NCBI GenBank assembly: GCA_964500445.1
Contig: CAZCOG010000009.1
Location: 1-64,000, forward strand
Length of the DNA: 64,000 bases
Source: Persicitalea sp964500445
Lineage (GTDB): Bacteria; Bacteroidota; Bacteroidia; Cytophagales; Spirosomataceae
Reading direction: 5' to 3'
Position numbers and translations under genes: made by a program. How positions within the stretch are numbered: the first letter of the stretch is position 1; each line of letters begins with the position of its first letter. Positions 17,438 through 25,640 of this stretch are shown here, one piece after another. Below the pieces are notes generated by a model, which saw only the letters and a list, made by a program, of their open reading frames with translations, did no database searches and had not been told where the DNA came from.

Positions 17438-18544
17438 TTATAACCTCATCTCGACAACTTTGGTTTTCTCGACTCTGGCATTCCTGATAGCGACTTGCTG
17501 CGCCAGTGCTTCCGCGGCCTCCCGGAAAGCTTCCGAAGCAGGGGTTTCTGTGTTCATTACCATGGGGCGTCCTTCGTCACCTGCTTCACGGATACTTTGC
17601 ACGAGCGGTATCTGTCCCAAAAAGGGCACATCATAGCGCTCGGCCAGCTTACTACCACCACCTTGTCCAAAAATGTAGTACTTATTATCAGGTAGTTCGG
17701 CGGGGGTGAAATAGGCCATATTTTCGATTACCCCCAAAACCGGGACGTTAATCTGGGGCTGCCGGAACATCGCCAGACCTTTGTTGGCATCAGCGATCGC
17801 CACTTTCTGCGGTGTAGTTACGATTACCGCTCCTGTCACAGGTACGGTCTGCACTAGGGTGAGGTGAATGTCGCTGGTGCCGGGCGGAAGATCAATCAGC
17901 AAGTAATCAAGTTCGCCCCAGTCGGTATCACCAAAAAACTGCTTCAGCGCCTGACTTGCCATCGGGCCGCGCCATACTACTGCACTATCGGGCGGAGTAA
18001 GGAATCCAATGGAAATCAACTTGATGCCGTACTGTCGAATCGGGTTGATGTAGTTTTTCCCGTCTTTGGGTGTGATGGTCGGTTGCATTTCCTCAGCTCC
18101 GAACATAACAGGAATCGATGGCCCATAGATATCGGCATCGATGATGCCGACTTTCGCGCCGGAACGGTGCAATGCCATCGCCAGGTTGGCTGTAACGGTA
18201 GATTTACCCACTCCTCCTTTACCCGACGCAATAGCAATCACATTTTTTACGCCGGGAATCACCGCGGCCCCGCTTCGCGTGGAAGTAACGTCGGAAGTAA
18301 GGTTTACCGTTACGTCGATATCAGCGGAAAAGTGCTTGTGGATGGCTTCGACGCACCGGGAGCGAATCAACTCCTTCAATGGACAGGCCGGAGTGGTAAG
18401 TACTACGGTGAAACTTACCTGGTTGACACCTACCTCAACATCCCGTACCATGCCAAGTGTTACCAAATCCTTTTTCAGATCCGGTTCTTCGACAGTACTC
18501 AGCGCAAGCAGTACTTTCTCTTTATTTATCGTGAATTCTCCCAT
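17438..18544 (-). CDS. Mrp/ApbC-family P-loop ATPase, Fe-S cluster carrier
   Basis: 368 residues. The first 90 or so form a DUF59/MIP18-like domain (LLALSTVEEPDLKKDLVTLG, TTPACPLKELI). The ATPase follows with the deviant Walker A IASGKGGVGKST, the DADIYGPSIPVMFG segment and LLIDLPPGTSDIHL. Members bind and transfer [4Fe-4S] clusters in the cytoplasm. The MIP18-Mrp fusion is the usual form in Bacteroidota. A carrier-type CxxC is not obvious in the C-terminal part, though the family pattern ENMAYFTPAELPDNKYYIFG is here and normally carries two cysteines in ApbC (ENMSxxxCxxC). Their absence is a point worth noting. The neighbours are nfu downstream and dnaJ upstream. Confidence 0.92.
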   Translation of the reverse strand: MGEFTINKEKVLLALSTVEEPDLKKDLVTLGMVRDVEVGVNQVSFTVVLTTPACPLKELIRSRCVEAIHKHFSADIDVTVNLTSDVTSTRSGAAVIPGVKNVIAIASGKGGVGKSTVTANLAMALHRSGAKVGIIDADIYGPSIPVMFGAEEMQPTITPKDGKNYINPIRQYGIKLISIGFLTPPDSAVVWRGPMASQALKQFFGDTDWGELDYLLIDLPPGTSDIHLTLVQTVPVTGAVIVTTPQKVAIADANKGLAMFRQPQINVPVLGVIENMAYFTPAELPDNKYYIFGQGGGSKLAERYDVPFLGQIPLVQSIREAGDEGRPMVMNTETPASEAFREAAEALAQQVAIRNARVEKTKVVEMRL

Positions 18545-18549
18545 TCTAT

Positions 18550-18634
18550 TTGTTGAATTGTGTATTCGTGTAGTTGTTGAATCGAGGCCGTTCGCTGTCA
18601 GTGTTTATAAACGAACAATTACACAATTCAACAA
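18550..18634. repeat. Inverted-repeat element between dnaJ and mrp
   Basis: A perfect 15-bp inverted repeat, TTGTTGAATTGTGTA (18550-18564) against TACACAATTCAACAA (18620-18634), 55 bases apart and filling most of the 100-base gap. The arms repeat the word TTGAATTG/GTTGAAT, like the other dyads at 37911, 39479, 58728 and 60587. Confidence 0.7.
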
Positions 18635-18644
18635 TTACGCACCC

Positions 18645-19802
18645 TTAATGAAAAAAGTCTTTCATTTTATCAAAAAAGCCTTTTTCATTCTTACCGGGCT
18701 TGGGCTGGAAATTTGGGGAATCCCGGAGGGCTTCAAGGGTACTACGCTCTTCACTGGAAAGCTGCTGCGGCGTCCAGACGTTCACGTGAACAAGTTGATC
18801 GCCGCGTCCGTATCCGTTCAGGTCTTTAATCCCTTTGCCTTTCAGGCGCAGGATTTTTCCGGCCTGGGTACCCGGCTCGATGGTAATACGCGCCTTGCCG
18901 TCGATCGTTGGAATTTCCACGGAAGTACCCAGAGCAGCGTCCACAAAACTCAGGTGCATATCGAAAACCACGTTGTTGCCGTCGCGCTTGAGTTGTTCGT
19001 TTTCCTCTTCTTCGATAACAATCAGCAGATCACCCGCTACACCGCCACGCTGTGGTACGTTGCCCTTGCCAGACATGGATAGCTGCATGCCGTCGCCCAC
19101 GCCGCCTGGTATGTTCAGCGTGATTAGATCGTCCTGCATGAGGCGACCTTCTCCGGCACAAACTTCGCAGCGCTCGATCACCGTTTTGCCTTCACCCTGG
19201 CAGGTCGGGCAGGTACTACTCGACACCATTTGGCCCAGCATGGTATTTACCACCTTCCTCACCTGGCCATTGCCTTGGCAGGTAGAGCAGGTTTCCAAGG
19301 CAGTGCCGTTTTTGGCCCCATTTCCGCCGCAGGCATCACAAGCCACATGACGCTTGACTTTGATTTTCTTCTCCGCGCCATTGGCAACCTCGTTGAGATC
19401 GAGCTTGAGCTTTATGCGCAGGTCGGAACCCCGACGTTGCCGGCTTCCGCCGCCAAACATATCGCCGAAAGGGCTGCCGCCGCCTCGTCCGCCACCACCA
19501 AAAATATCGCCAAACTGGGAGAAGATATCTTCCATTGTAAAGCCACCGCTGAAACCACCAGCGCCCGCAGAACTTCCCACGCCACGATGCCCGAAGCGAT
19601 CGTACTGACTGCGCTTGTTCTCGTCGCTTAAGACGCTGTACGCCTCGGCGGCTTCTTTGAATTTGTCCTCGGCGGTAGGGTCGTCGGGATTTTTGTCGGG
19701 GTGGAACTTGATCGCCAACTTCCGATAGGCTTTCTTAATGTCCTCGACGGCGGCCTTGCGGTCCACGCCCAGTATTTCGTAATAATCTCTCTTAGTTGCC
19801 AT
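18645..19802 (-). CDS. dnaJ: Chaperone DnaJ
   Basis: 385 residues. J domain at 1-70 with the HPD motif (KFHPDKNPDDP), which stimulates DnaK ATPase; a Gly/Phe-rich linker (GGFSGGFTMEDIFSQFGDIFGGGG); four zinc-binding CxxCxGxG repeats (CDACGGNG, CSTCQGNG, CPTCQGEG, CEVCAGEG), and the C-terminal substrate-binding region ending in a Lys/Phe-rich tail. It is cytoplasmic. It follows grpE on the same strand with a 181-base gap; dnaK is not in the window. The full complement of motifs makes this a type I DnaJ. Confidence 0.98.
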   Translation of the reverse strand: MATKRDYYEILGVDRKAAVEDIKKAYRKLAIKFHPDKNPDDPTAEDKFKEAAEAYSVLSDENKRSQYDRFGHRGVGSSAGAGGFSGGFTMEDIFSQFGDIFGGGGRGGGSPFGDMFGGGSRQRRGSDLRIKLKLDLNEVANGAEKKIKVKRHVACDACGGNGAKNGTALETCSTCQGNGQVRKVVNTMLGQMVSSSTCPTCQGEGKTVIERCEVCAGEGRLMQDDLITLNIPGGVGDGMQLSMSGKGNVPQRGGVAGDLLIVIEEEENEQLKRDGNNVVFDMHLSFVDAALGTSVEIPTIDGKARITIEPGTQAGKILRLKGKGIKDLNGYGRGDQLVHVNVWTPQQLSSEERSTLEALRDSPNFQPKPGKNEKGFFDKMKDFFH

Positions 19803-19983
19803 ATTTTTTAAGTTGACAGGGGACAGTTAACATTAGATAGCGCATACTAACCACAACTATTTCGTTCAACCGATTCCTACTTGCCAATTTCAATTGTTTT
19901 TAATTTAGCCAGGTTGTGTGTCGATTTTAGAGAAAGTGAAATGTACAGGTCTAAGCAAAATAACTGACCACTTTCCACTAAAA
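19803..19983. repeat. Degenerate inverted-repeat gap between grpE and dnaJ
   Basis: 181 non-coding bases inside the grpE-dnaJ unit. One end holds GTTGACAGGGGACAGTTAAC, the other AACTGACCACTTTCCACT; the two are partly complementary and reiterate the word (T)TGACAG/CAGTTA. ATTTTAGAGAAAGTG near 19924 also mirrors CACTTTCCACTAAAAT at the other end. It looks like a worn example of the same intra-operon dyad class. Confidence 0.4.
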
Positions 19984-20595
19984 TTAAACGCCTACTACCA
20001 CCTTAGCATAGCGAATTACTTTGTCGTTCAGGAAATAACCCTTCTCGACTTCATCTACTACCATACCTTTCAACTCAGGGTTGGGAGCCGGGTACTGCGC
20101 AATAGATTCATGTAGTTCGGCATCGAAAGGTAGTCCAACGGTTTTCATCGGCTTCAATCCTTTCGATTCCAAGGTTTTGTATAGTTTCTGGTAGATCAAA
20201 TCCACCCCTTCTTTCAAAGGTTTCACCTCGGTAGTTTCATCGAATGACTTGATTGCCCGCTCAAAGTCATCCACCACGGGCAAGATGTTTTTCATCATAT
20301 CGGCATTCGCAGTACTGATGAGCTCAAGCCGCTCCTTAGCGGTTCGGCGGCGGAAGTTTTCGAAGTCCGCGTACAAGCGCAGGTACTTGTCCTTCATCTC
20401 GGCTAACTCTATCTTCAGCTTTTCTTCAGCCGTCATCTCAAAGGCTTCTGCTTCGACCACCTCGTTCTCTGCTTTCTCCTGTTCAGAAGCCAATTTGTCT
20501 GCCTCAATCCCATCGTTTATTTCTTTTTCCACTTTGTCAGAAAACCCCATAGACTCCTCCGACATATCTTCTAGATGTTCATTATTCTCTGCCAT
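19984..20595 (-). CDS. grpE: Nucleotide exchange factor GrpE
   Basis: 203 residues. An acidic, low-complexity N-terminal third of about 60 residues leads into the long coiled-coil helix of the family (EEKLKIELAEMKDKYLRLYADFENFRRRTAKE), then the beta-rich head with LPVVDDFERAIKS and the C-terminal PxxxLHESIAQYP plus GYFLNDKVIRYAKVVV signature. GrpE releases ADP from DnaK. It is the first gene of the grpE-dnaJ-mrp-nfu run. No CIRCE-type operator (TTAGCACTC dyad) is visible upstream. Confidence 0.97.
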   Translation of the reverse strand: MAENNEHLEDMSEESMGFSDKVEKEINDGIEADKLASEQEKAENEVVEAEAFEMTAEEKLKIELAEMKDKYLRLYADFENFRRRTAKERLELISTANADMMKNILPVVDDFERAIKSFDETTEVKPLKEGVDLIYQKLYKTLESKGLKPMKTVGLPFDAELHESIAQYPAPNPELKGMVVDEVEKGYFLNDKVIRYAKVVVGV

Positions 20596-20730
20596 AGTTC
20601 TTTGTGTGGTTTCGCTTACAGATCTGGGTTTTAATAAAAAACCAATTTTGATCCTATTGCAAAAATCTAATAACCAATAAATTATATATTTTTTGTCAAG
20701 GTTTATTTGAATTCAAATCTGAAAAGTAAA

Positions 20731-20760
20731 ATAAACCTGCCAGAGATATATGGCTGACAG
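20731..20760 (-). terminator. Possible terminator of the histidine kinase gene
   Basis: On the minus strand CTGTCAG (20760-20754) can pair with CTGGCAG (20743-20737) using one G-U pair, followed by GTTTATTTT. The stem is short and the loop 10 bases, so this is tentative; the same bases also look like a CTGNCAG dyad. Confidence 0.4.
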
Positions 20761-20794
20761 ATTGACATTTTGCGGCCATTTTTGAAATCATTGC

Positions 20795-22141
20795 TTAGTT
20801 ATATTGTACTTCCAGCGGGCAAATTAAAGTGGTGATGGTGCCTGCATGGCCGTTCCTCTCGATACATAGCTGTCCGTTGAGAGATTCCGCGCGTTTTTTC
20901 AGACTGAAAAGTCCATTGCCCGAATACTTCAATGAAGGGTCAAAGCCCTTACCGTCGTCCCTTATACATAAGCAAATGGTAGTGGGAGAGAATTGAACTT
21001 GTACATATACATTAGCGGCCTCGGAATGACGCAGAGCATTGTATATGAGTTCTTTATAAATCAAATATAAGTCACGCCGCATATGCGAAGGCACGGGTAC
21101 CTCATTGGTTTTGAAGTCAAAATGAAGTTTTGCCGGATGGTGTTTGTACAGGCTAAGTCCCATCTCCTGTAATCTGTCCGTGAACTGTTGTCCCGAATCG
21201 TTAGCTGAGTGCAGGCTCCAGACAATCTCGCGCATAACCTGAATGACTTTTCGGGCCGTATCGCCAATCTGTTTGAGCGATTGTTGTGCCTGAGCCGGGT
21301 CGGCGTCCATTTGTTGAGCCGCCGCGTGGCTCACCATGCTGATACTGGCCAGGTCGGCTCCCAGCTCATCGTGCAGGTCGCGGGCAATATCGTCGCGAAT
21401 TTTGAGAAGTTTCTGGTTTTTGAGGTCGTTCTCCCGAAGCTGGGCAATTAATTGCGATTGCACCCGAATTTTTTCCAATTCGTTTTGCCGATTTCGAAGC
21501 GACATTCCCAACGTGAAGCAAAGTACTTCCCCTACTACGCCCAATTGCATAAAAGTGACCGAGAAAGTGAACGGATTAGCGGGGTCGCGGTTAAACATAG
21601 TAGGGAAGTAGTTGACGACCAAGGCAACCAGACACCCTGCTACAAACAACAACGAACCTGTGATAAAGTAGGATACGACGGGTTGACGAAGCCGCAGAAT
21701 GCGTGGCACCACGACCAGCGCTGCTCCCGCCAGGGAAAAGCGGAATACCGCGTAACTCAGGCTTTTAATTTCGTCATTGGCACCAAGAAAGAAAATCACA
21801 CCATCGAAAATGGTTTCAGCCGCCAGCAGTATTGCCATTCCCCGCAAAATACGGTAACTACGCGGATCGTTTTCCTGAATGCGGATGAGTTGCACCGCGA
21901 AACTAATATACATTACGAAAGCCAGGGATTCCAGGCTGGTAATCCAGTAATTGGTACCCGGAATATATTCAGCGCTGGTATCGGCGTCGTCGAGGTAGAA
22001 GGTAACTGTGATGCACACAATATAGACTGCATACTGCCAATAAATGGCTTTTCTTTGCTGAAAGTAACTCAGCAAAGAAAACAGAGCCATCATGTAAAGC
22101 ATCCCATCCAGAAAAAACCGCAGCCTCTCGTAAGATTGCAT
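20795..22141 (-). CDS. Membrane sensor histidine kinase (HisKA_3 type), orphan
   Basis: 448 residues. The first 215 residues contain six or seven hydrophobic helices with little extracytoplasmic sequence, as in 7TM-type sensor kinases. A short coiled coil (220-245) leads to the HisKA_3 dimerisation helix with H257 in RDLHDELGADLASI, then a HATPase domain with N-box YKELIYNALRHSEA and G-boxes DDGKGFDP and NGLFSLKKRAESLNG. Kinases of this class normally phosphorylate a NarL- or LytTR-type regulator, but no response regulator gene lies nearby. The first 100 bases of the gene contain a 13-bp perfect inverted repeat (22049-22081). Transcription is divergent from queG. Confidence 0.9.
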   Translation of the reverse strand: MQSYERLRFFLDGMLYMMALFSLLSYFQQRKAIYWQYAVYIVCITVTFYLDDADTSAEYIPGTNYWITSLESLAFVMYISFAVQLIRIQENDPRSYRILRGMAILLAAETIFDGVIFFLGANDEIKSLSYAVFRFSLAGAALVVVPRILRLRQPVVSYFITGSLLFVAGCLVALVVNYFPTMFNRDPANPFTFSVTFMQLGVVGEVLCFTLGMSLRNRQNELEKIRVQSQLIAQLRENDLKNQKLLKIRDDIARDLHDELGADLASISMVSHAAAQQMDADPAQAQQSLKQIGDTARKVIQVMREIVWSLHSANDSGQQFTDRLQEMGLSLYKHHPAKLHFDFKTNEVPVPSHMRRDLYLIYKELIYNALRHSEAANVYVQVQFSPTTICLCIRDDGKGFDPSLKYSGNGLFSLKKRAESLNGQLCIERNGHAGTITTLICPLEVQYN

Positions 22142-22310
22142 AATTTTGTGTGTGTGCCTTTTACCTGCAAAGTAGTAACCATGGCAGATATATGCAATTG
22201 AAAGTTTTATCTGGTAAGTACCAATAGATCATGACGTAAGCGGCGAAGGACCGACTTGGTGTTTAATATCTACTCTCGCCGTAAAGTACCCCGAACTATT
22301 CATTACCTAA

Positions 22311-23255
22311 ATGACCACCACCGACCTTATCCAGCAAGAACGCGCCAACCTCATCAAAGCCAAAGCCACTGAATTAGGCTTTGACTTTTGCGGGGTATCA
22401 AGGGCAGAATTTCTGGAAGAGGAAGCTCCGCGTTTGGAGGACTGGCTGAATCGCAACCATCACGGCAAAATGGCCTATATGGCCAATCATTTCGACAAGC
22501 GCCTCGACCCGCGCAAGCTGATGGATGGGGCCAAATCTGTTGTTTCGGTATTGCTTAACTACTACCCCGAAGAGCGTCTACCCGAAGGTCCCGACGATTT
22601 TAAGCTATCCAAGTACGCCTACGGCACCGACTACCATTTTGTGCTGAAAGACAAGCTTAAAGCGTTGCTGGACTTCATTCGCGCAGAAATCGGTGAAGTG
22701 GCCGGCCGTGCTTTTGTGGATTCGGCCCCGGTCATGGACAAGTTATGGGCAGCCCGCAGTGGCCTCGGTTGGGTCGGCAAGCACTCCAACCTGCTCAATC
22801 GCAACATGGGTAGTTTTTTCTTTATCGGCGAATTAATTCTCGACCTTGAACTGGCTCCAGACGGCCCGGTGGCAGATTACTGTGGTACCTGCACCCGCTG
22901 TGTGGACGCCTGCCCCACCGACGCCATCACCGAACCCTACGTGGTGGACGGCAGCAAGTGTATCAGCTACTTCACCATCGAGCTGAAAGAGGCCATCCCT
23001 GACGAGGTAAAGGGTAAGTTTGAGAACTGGATCTTCGGCTGCGATATCTGCCAGGATGTCTGCCCCTGGAACCGCTTCTCCCGTCCGCACACTACGCCGG
23101 AATTCGATCTCTCGCCGGAGTTAAAGGCTTTTACCAATTCGGATTGGGAGGAGATTACGGAGGAGGTTTTCAAAGAAGTTTTCCGTCGCTCGCCTGTGAA
23201 GCGGACAAAACTGGAAGGGTTAAAGCGGAATGTCGGGTTTGTAAAAGCGAGATAG
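22311..23255 (+). CDS. queG: Epoxyqueuosine reductase QueG
   Basis: 314 residues. QueG uses cobalamin and two [4Fe-4S] clusters to reduce epoxyqueuosine to queuosine in the wobble position of GUN-decoding tRNAs. Motifs: N-terminal ATELGFDFCGVSRAEFLEE, LNYYPEE and the KYAYGTDYH segment, FVDSAPVMDKLWAARSGLGW (with the conserved active-site Asp), and the ferredoxin-like CGTCTRCVDACPTDAI plus GCDICQDVCPWN. It lacks the C-terminal HEAT extension of the longest homologues, as is common in Bacteroidota. A queuosine-precursor transporter is encoded at 45161. It has no close co-directional partner. Confidence 0.96.
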   Translation: MTTTDLIQQERANLIKAKATELGFDFCGVSRAEFLEEEAPRLEDWLNRNHHGKMAYMANHFDKRLDPRKLMDGAKSVVSVLLNYYPEERLPEGPDDFKLSKYAYGTDYHFVLKDKLKALLDFIRAEIGEVAGRAFVDSAPVMDKLWAARSGLGWVGKHSNLLNRNMGSFFFIGELILDLELAPDGPVADYCGTCTRCVDACPTDAITEPYVVDGSKCISYFTIELKEAIPDEVKGKFENWIFGCDICQDVCPWNRFSRPHTTPEFDLSPELKAFTNSDWEEITEEVFKEVFRRSPVKRTKLEGLKRNVGFVKAR

Positions 23256-23374
23256 ACGAATTTTTTGATCAAAAAAATAATGGTCTGCCTTCAATATCGG
23301 ATCGAATTTTGCGGGTATTCTAGCTATCAAAATCTATCCTTGAGCTGGCTCCTGACCATTTCCACGCTACTTAC

Positions 23375-25501
23375 ATGAATCTAACCTCTCGCCGTCCCTT
23401 TTGGCACTCTATCAGAAAGCTGGGGCAGGTATCTTTCTTTGCAATATTTGGCATTTTTTTGCTTCCCCTGCCCACTTTTGCTCAACTCAAAAATCAGTCC
23501 AATTTTAAGATGAAGTTGCCGGACGAATGGAAATTTGCGATTGAAGGTGCCAGGAATACATTAAAGGACGTCCAATTCTTGGATGACCAACACGGCTGGG
23601 CAGTTGGAGATAGTAGTACAATACTCCGAACTACGAACGGTGGTGAGAACTGGGAGACTATACATTCAAGCGAAAAGGAAAACTTCACGGCAGTTTATTT
23701 TATAGACAATGACACGGGCTGGATTGGTGGAAGGAACAATCTGCTTTTAAAAACATCTGATCACGGTTCCAATTGGAAAAAAATAAATTCTCCAATTTAC
23801 AATGATGTCAGAAAAATCCAATTTATAGATGAATTGATAGGCTTGATTTTCGGGGATGGTGCATTATTCAGCACTGTTGACGGAGGAAAAAGCTGGGCAA
23901 AGGTCATTCTTCCTGACAGTAATTATCTGATAGATTTTGTATCGATAAACGAAACCTTTTGGTGGATTGCAACTGAAAGAGCAATATATGTTACTGAAGA
24001 TGCGGGAAAAACTTGGGCATTTAAACATTACGCCCAGGTAGTTTATCCAGGCCAATACAGGCACCTAAAAGCGATTAATCAGAAAGAATGCTGGGCGTTT
24101 TACACCGATGTTCAACAGAACAAATCGAATGTTTCTATAACTACCGATGGCGGAAAAAGCTGGATTGAAAACTCAATTTCAGTCCCAACATATCGATATA
24201 ATTTATTTGATTATACAATAAGTTCGATCGATTACCGAGATGTGGCACTAATCGATACCACAACAGCTTACATTGTTGGGATCGGATATAAAAATCGATC
24301 TGTATATCCATATGATGGACACTATGCCACGCTTATCTTAAAAACAAATGACAGTGGAAAAAGCTGGCTACCTATTTATGATGAAAGGTATGGCTTCGTA
24401 TCAAATGCAGTATTACAATCTATTTCCTTTAAGCCTGATGGGACCGGATTTGCAGTAGGTTCCCTCGGACTAATGGTACGCGTAAATCAGGATTCGACGA
24501 AGGATCTCTATCCGGAAAGAGTATACCATAACCTCTTAACAGTTGGAGGAACAGACAGCCTTGTTCTTGTTTCAGGAGGTACTGCTTTCGAAACCTATAC
24601 ACAAAGTTCAGTTGCGCTAAGCTCGACATCTAAGGGTAGAAACTGGTCAATTAATGGGCCAGTTTTGGCCCCTCCGAAAACCCAAATTAGGTTCAAAAAT
24701 AATGAGTTGGGCTGGAAGGTAGGCTTTAAAACGTTAAGTAGAACCAACGATGGCGGTAAAACTTGGAAAAACTTCTATGATTCAACGAGTTACTATATAG
24801 GAAGGGAAAATATCCTTAAAGCGACCTTTCAAGGAGACAGTACGGGGTGGTTTCTTTCCGGAGGATTTACTCAGCTATATAGTTTTTCAGGTTCTAAAAC
24901 CACTCGTGTTGATATAGATAAATTTGAAAAGAACAAAAAGGATACTATTCTAACACTTTTTCCTTATCCCACAGACTTCTCGGCTCCAGATGACTCAACC
25001 CTTTTTGTAACAACTGCAGTCGCTTATGTCCTACGGATTGAGAAAAGAAATAGTCAAATCACAGGGAAAGTTCTTCCAATACTACCCTCACCGCAATTTG
25101 GCCTGTTTGTCAAACCAGTGCGTTGCTTTTTTGTCACATCTCAGATTGGCTGGGTAGTATGTTCCAATGGAGAGATATTCAAAACGGTGGACGGAGGAGA
25201 AAGTTGGTCAAACCAAACCCCCAGCGTTAAAGTATACTGCCGAGGCACTCATTTTATCTCTGAGCAAATCGGTTATCTCGTTGGAGAAGCAGGCATACTC
25301 CTGAAAACCACCAACGGAGGCACTACCTGGATAAAGGTAGAAACACACACTTACAACAACCTTAACGACATTAACTTTATCGACGGCGTGGGGTATATCG
25401 TCGGTGATTATGGTACCATCCTGCGTCTTGACCCAAATGCGGACGTCGAATGCCAATCAGTCGCTCCTGCCTCGGTGCCTTTCCGAATTACTAAATTTTA
25501 A
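23375..25501 (+). CDS. Secreted YCF48/BNR-repeat beta-propeller protein (first paralogue)
   Basis: 708 residues with a signal peptide (FFAIFGIFLLPLPTFAQ). The rest is a series of about ten YCF48-like repeats, each of the form W-x-V/I-G-x-G...ILKTTNGGxxW: RTTNGGENW, KTSDHGSNW, STVDGGKSW, VTEDAGKTW, ITTDGGKSW, KTNDSGKSW, a degenerate SSTSKGRNW, RTNDGGKTW, KTVDGGESW and KTTNGGTTW. Such proteins form beta-propellers; YCF48 itself assists photosystem II, but in heterotrophs the role is unknown. The C-terminus ends in VPFRITKF without a T9SS sorting domain or other anchor, suggesting truncation relative to the next gene. The DNA is visibly richer in A+T than its neighbours. It is a tandem paralogue of 25641. 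Confidence 0.82.
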   Translation: MNLTSRRPFWHSIRKLGQVSFFAIFGIFLLPLPTFAQLKNQSNFKMKLPDEWKFAIEGARNTLKDVQFLDDQHGWAVGDSSTILRTTNGGENWETIHSSEKENFTAVYFIDNDTGWIGGRNNLLLKTSDHGSNWKKINSPIYNDVRKIQFIDELIGLIFGDGALFSTVDGGKSWAKVILPDSNYLIDFVSINETFWWIATERAIYVTEDAGKTWAFKHYAQVVYPGQYRHLKAINQKECWAFYTDVQQNKSNVSITTDGGKSWIENSISVPTYRYNLFDYTISSIDYRDVALIDTTTAYIVGIGYKNRSVYPYDGHYATLILKTNDSGKSWLPIYDERYGFVSNAVLQSISFKPDGTGFAVGSLGLMVRVNQDSTKDLYPERVYHNLLTVGGTDSLVLVSGGTAFETYTQSSVALSSTSKGRNWSINGPVLAPPKTQIRFKNNELGWKVGFKTLSRTNDGGKTWKNFYDSTSYYIGRENILKATFQGDSTGWFLSGGFTQLYSFSGSKTTRVDIDKFEKNKKDTILTLFPYPTDFSAPDDSTLFVTTAVAYVLRIEKRNSQITGKVLPILPSPQFGLFVKPVRCFFVTSQIGWVVCSNGEIFKTVDGGESWSNQTPSVKVYCRGTHFISEQIGYLVGEAGILLKTTNGGTTWIKVETHTYNNLNDINFIDGVGYIVGDYGTILRLDPNADVECQSVAPASVPFRITKF

Positions 25502-25568
25502 CAATACAAGATTGCCTGGAACATATGCCTGTTCCACTTACCTTTCACAGACTAGTCGGATAAAGTAA

Positions 25569-25599
25569 AGTAATCCAGCCTTAGTATACCTGGATTACT
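25569..25599. repeat. Hairpin between the two YCF48-repeat genes
   Basis: AGTAATCCAG (25569-25578) and CTGGATTACT (25590-25599) form a perfect 10-bp stem with an 11-base loop. No T-run follows, so it is not a standard terminator; processing or stability roles are possible. Confidence 0.6.
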
Positions 25600-25640
25600 A
25601 CCACACATTTGGTCAATTCACTTTACCTGCACCTACTCTG

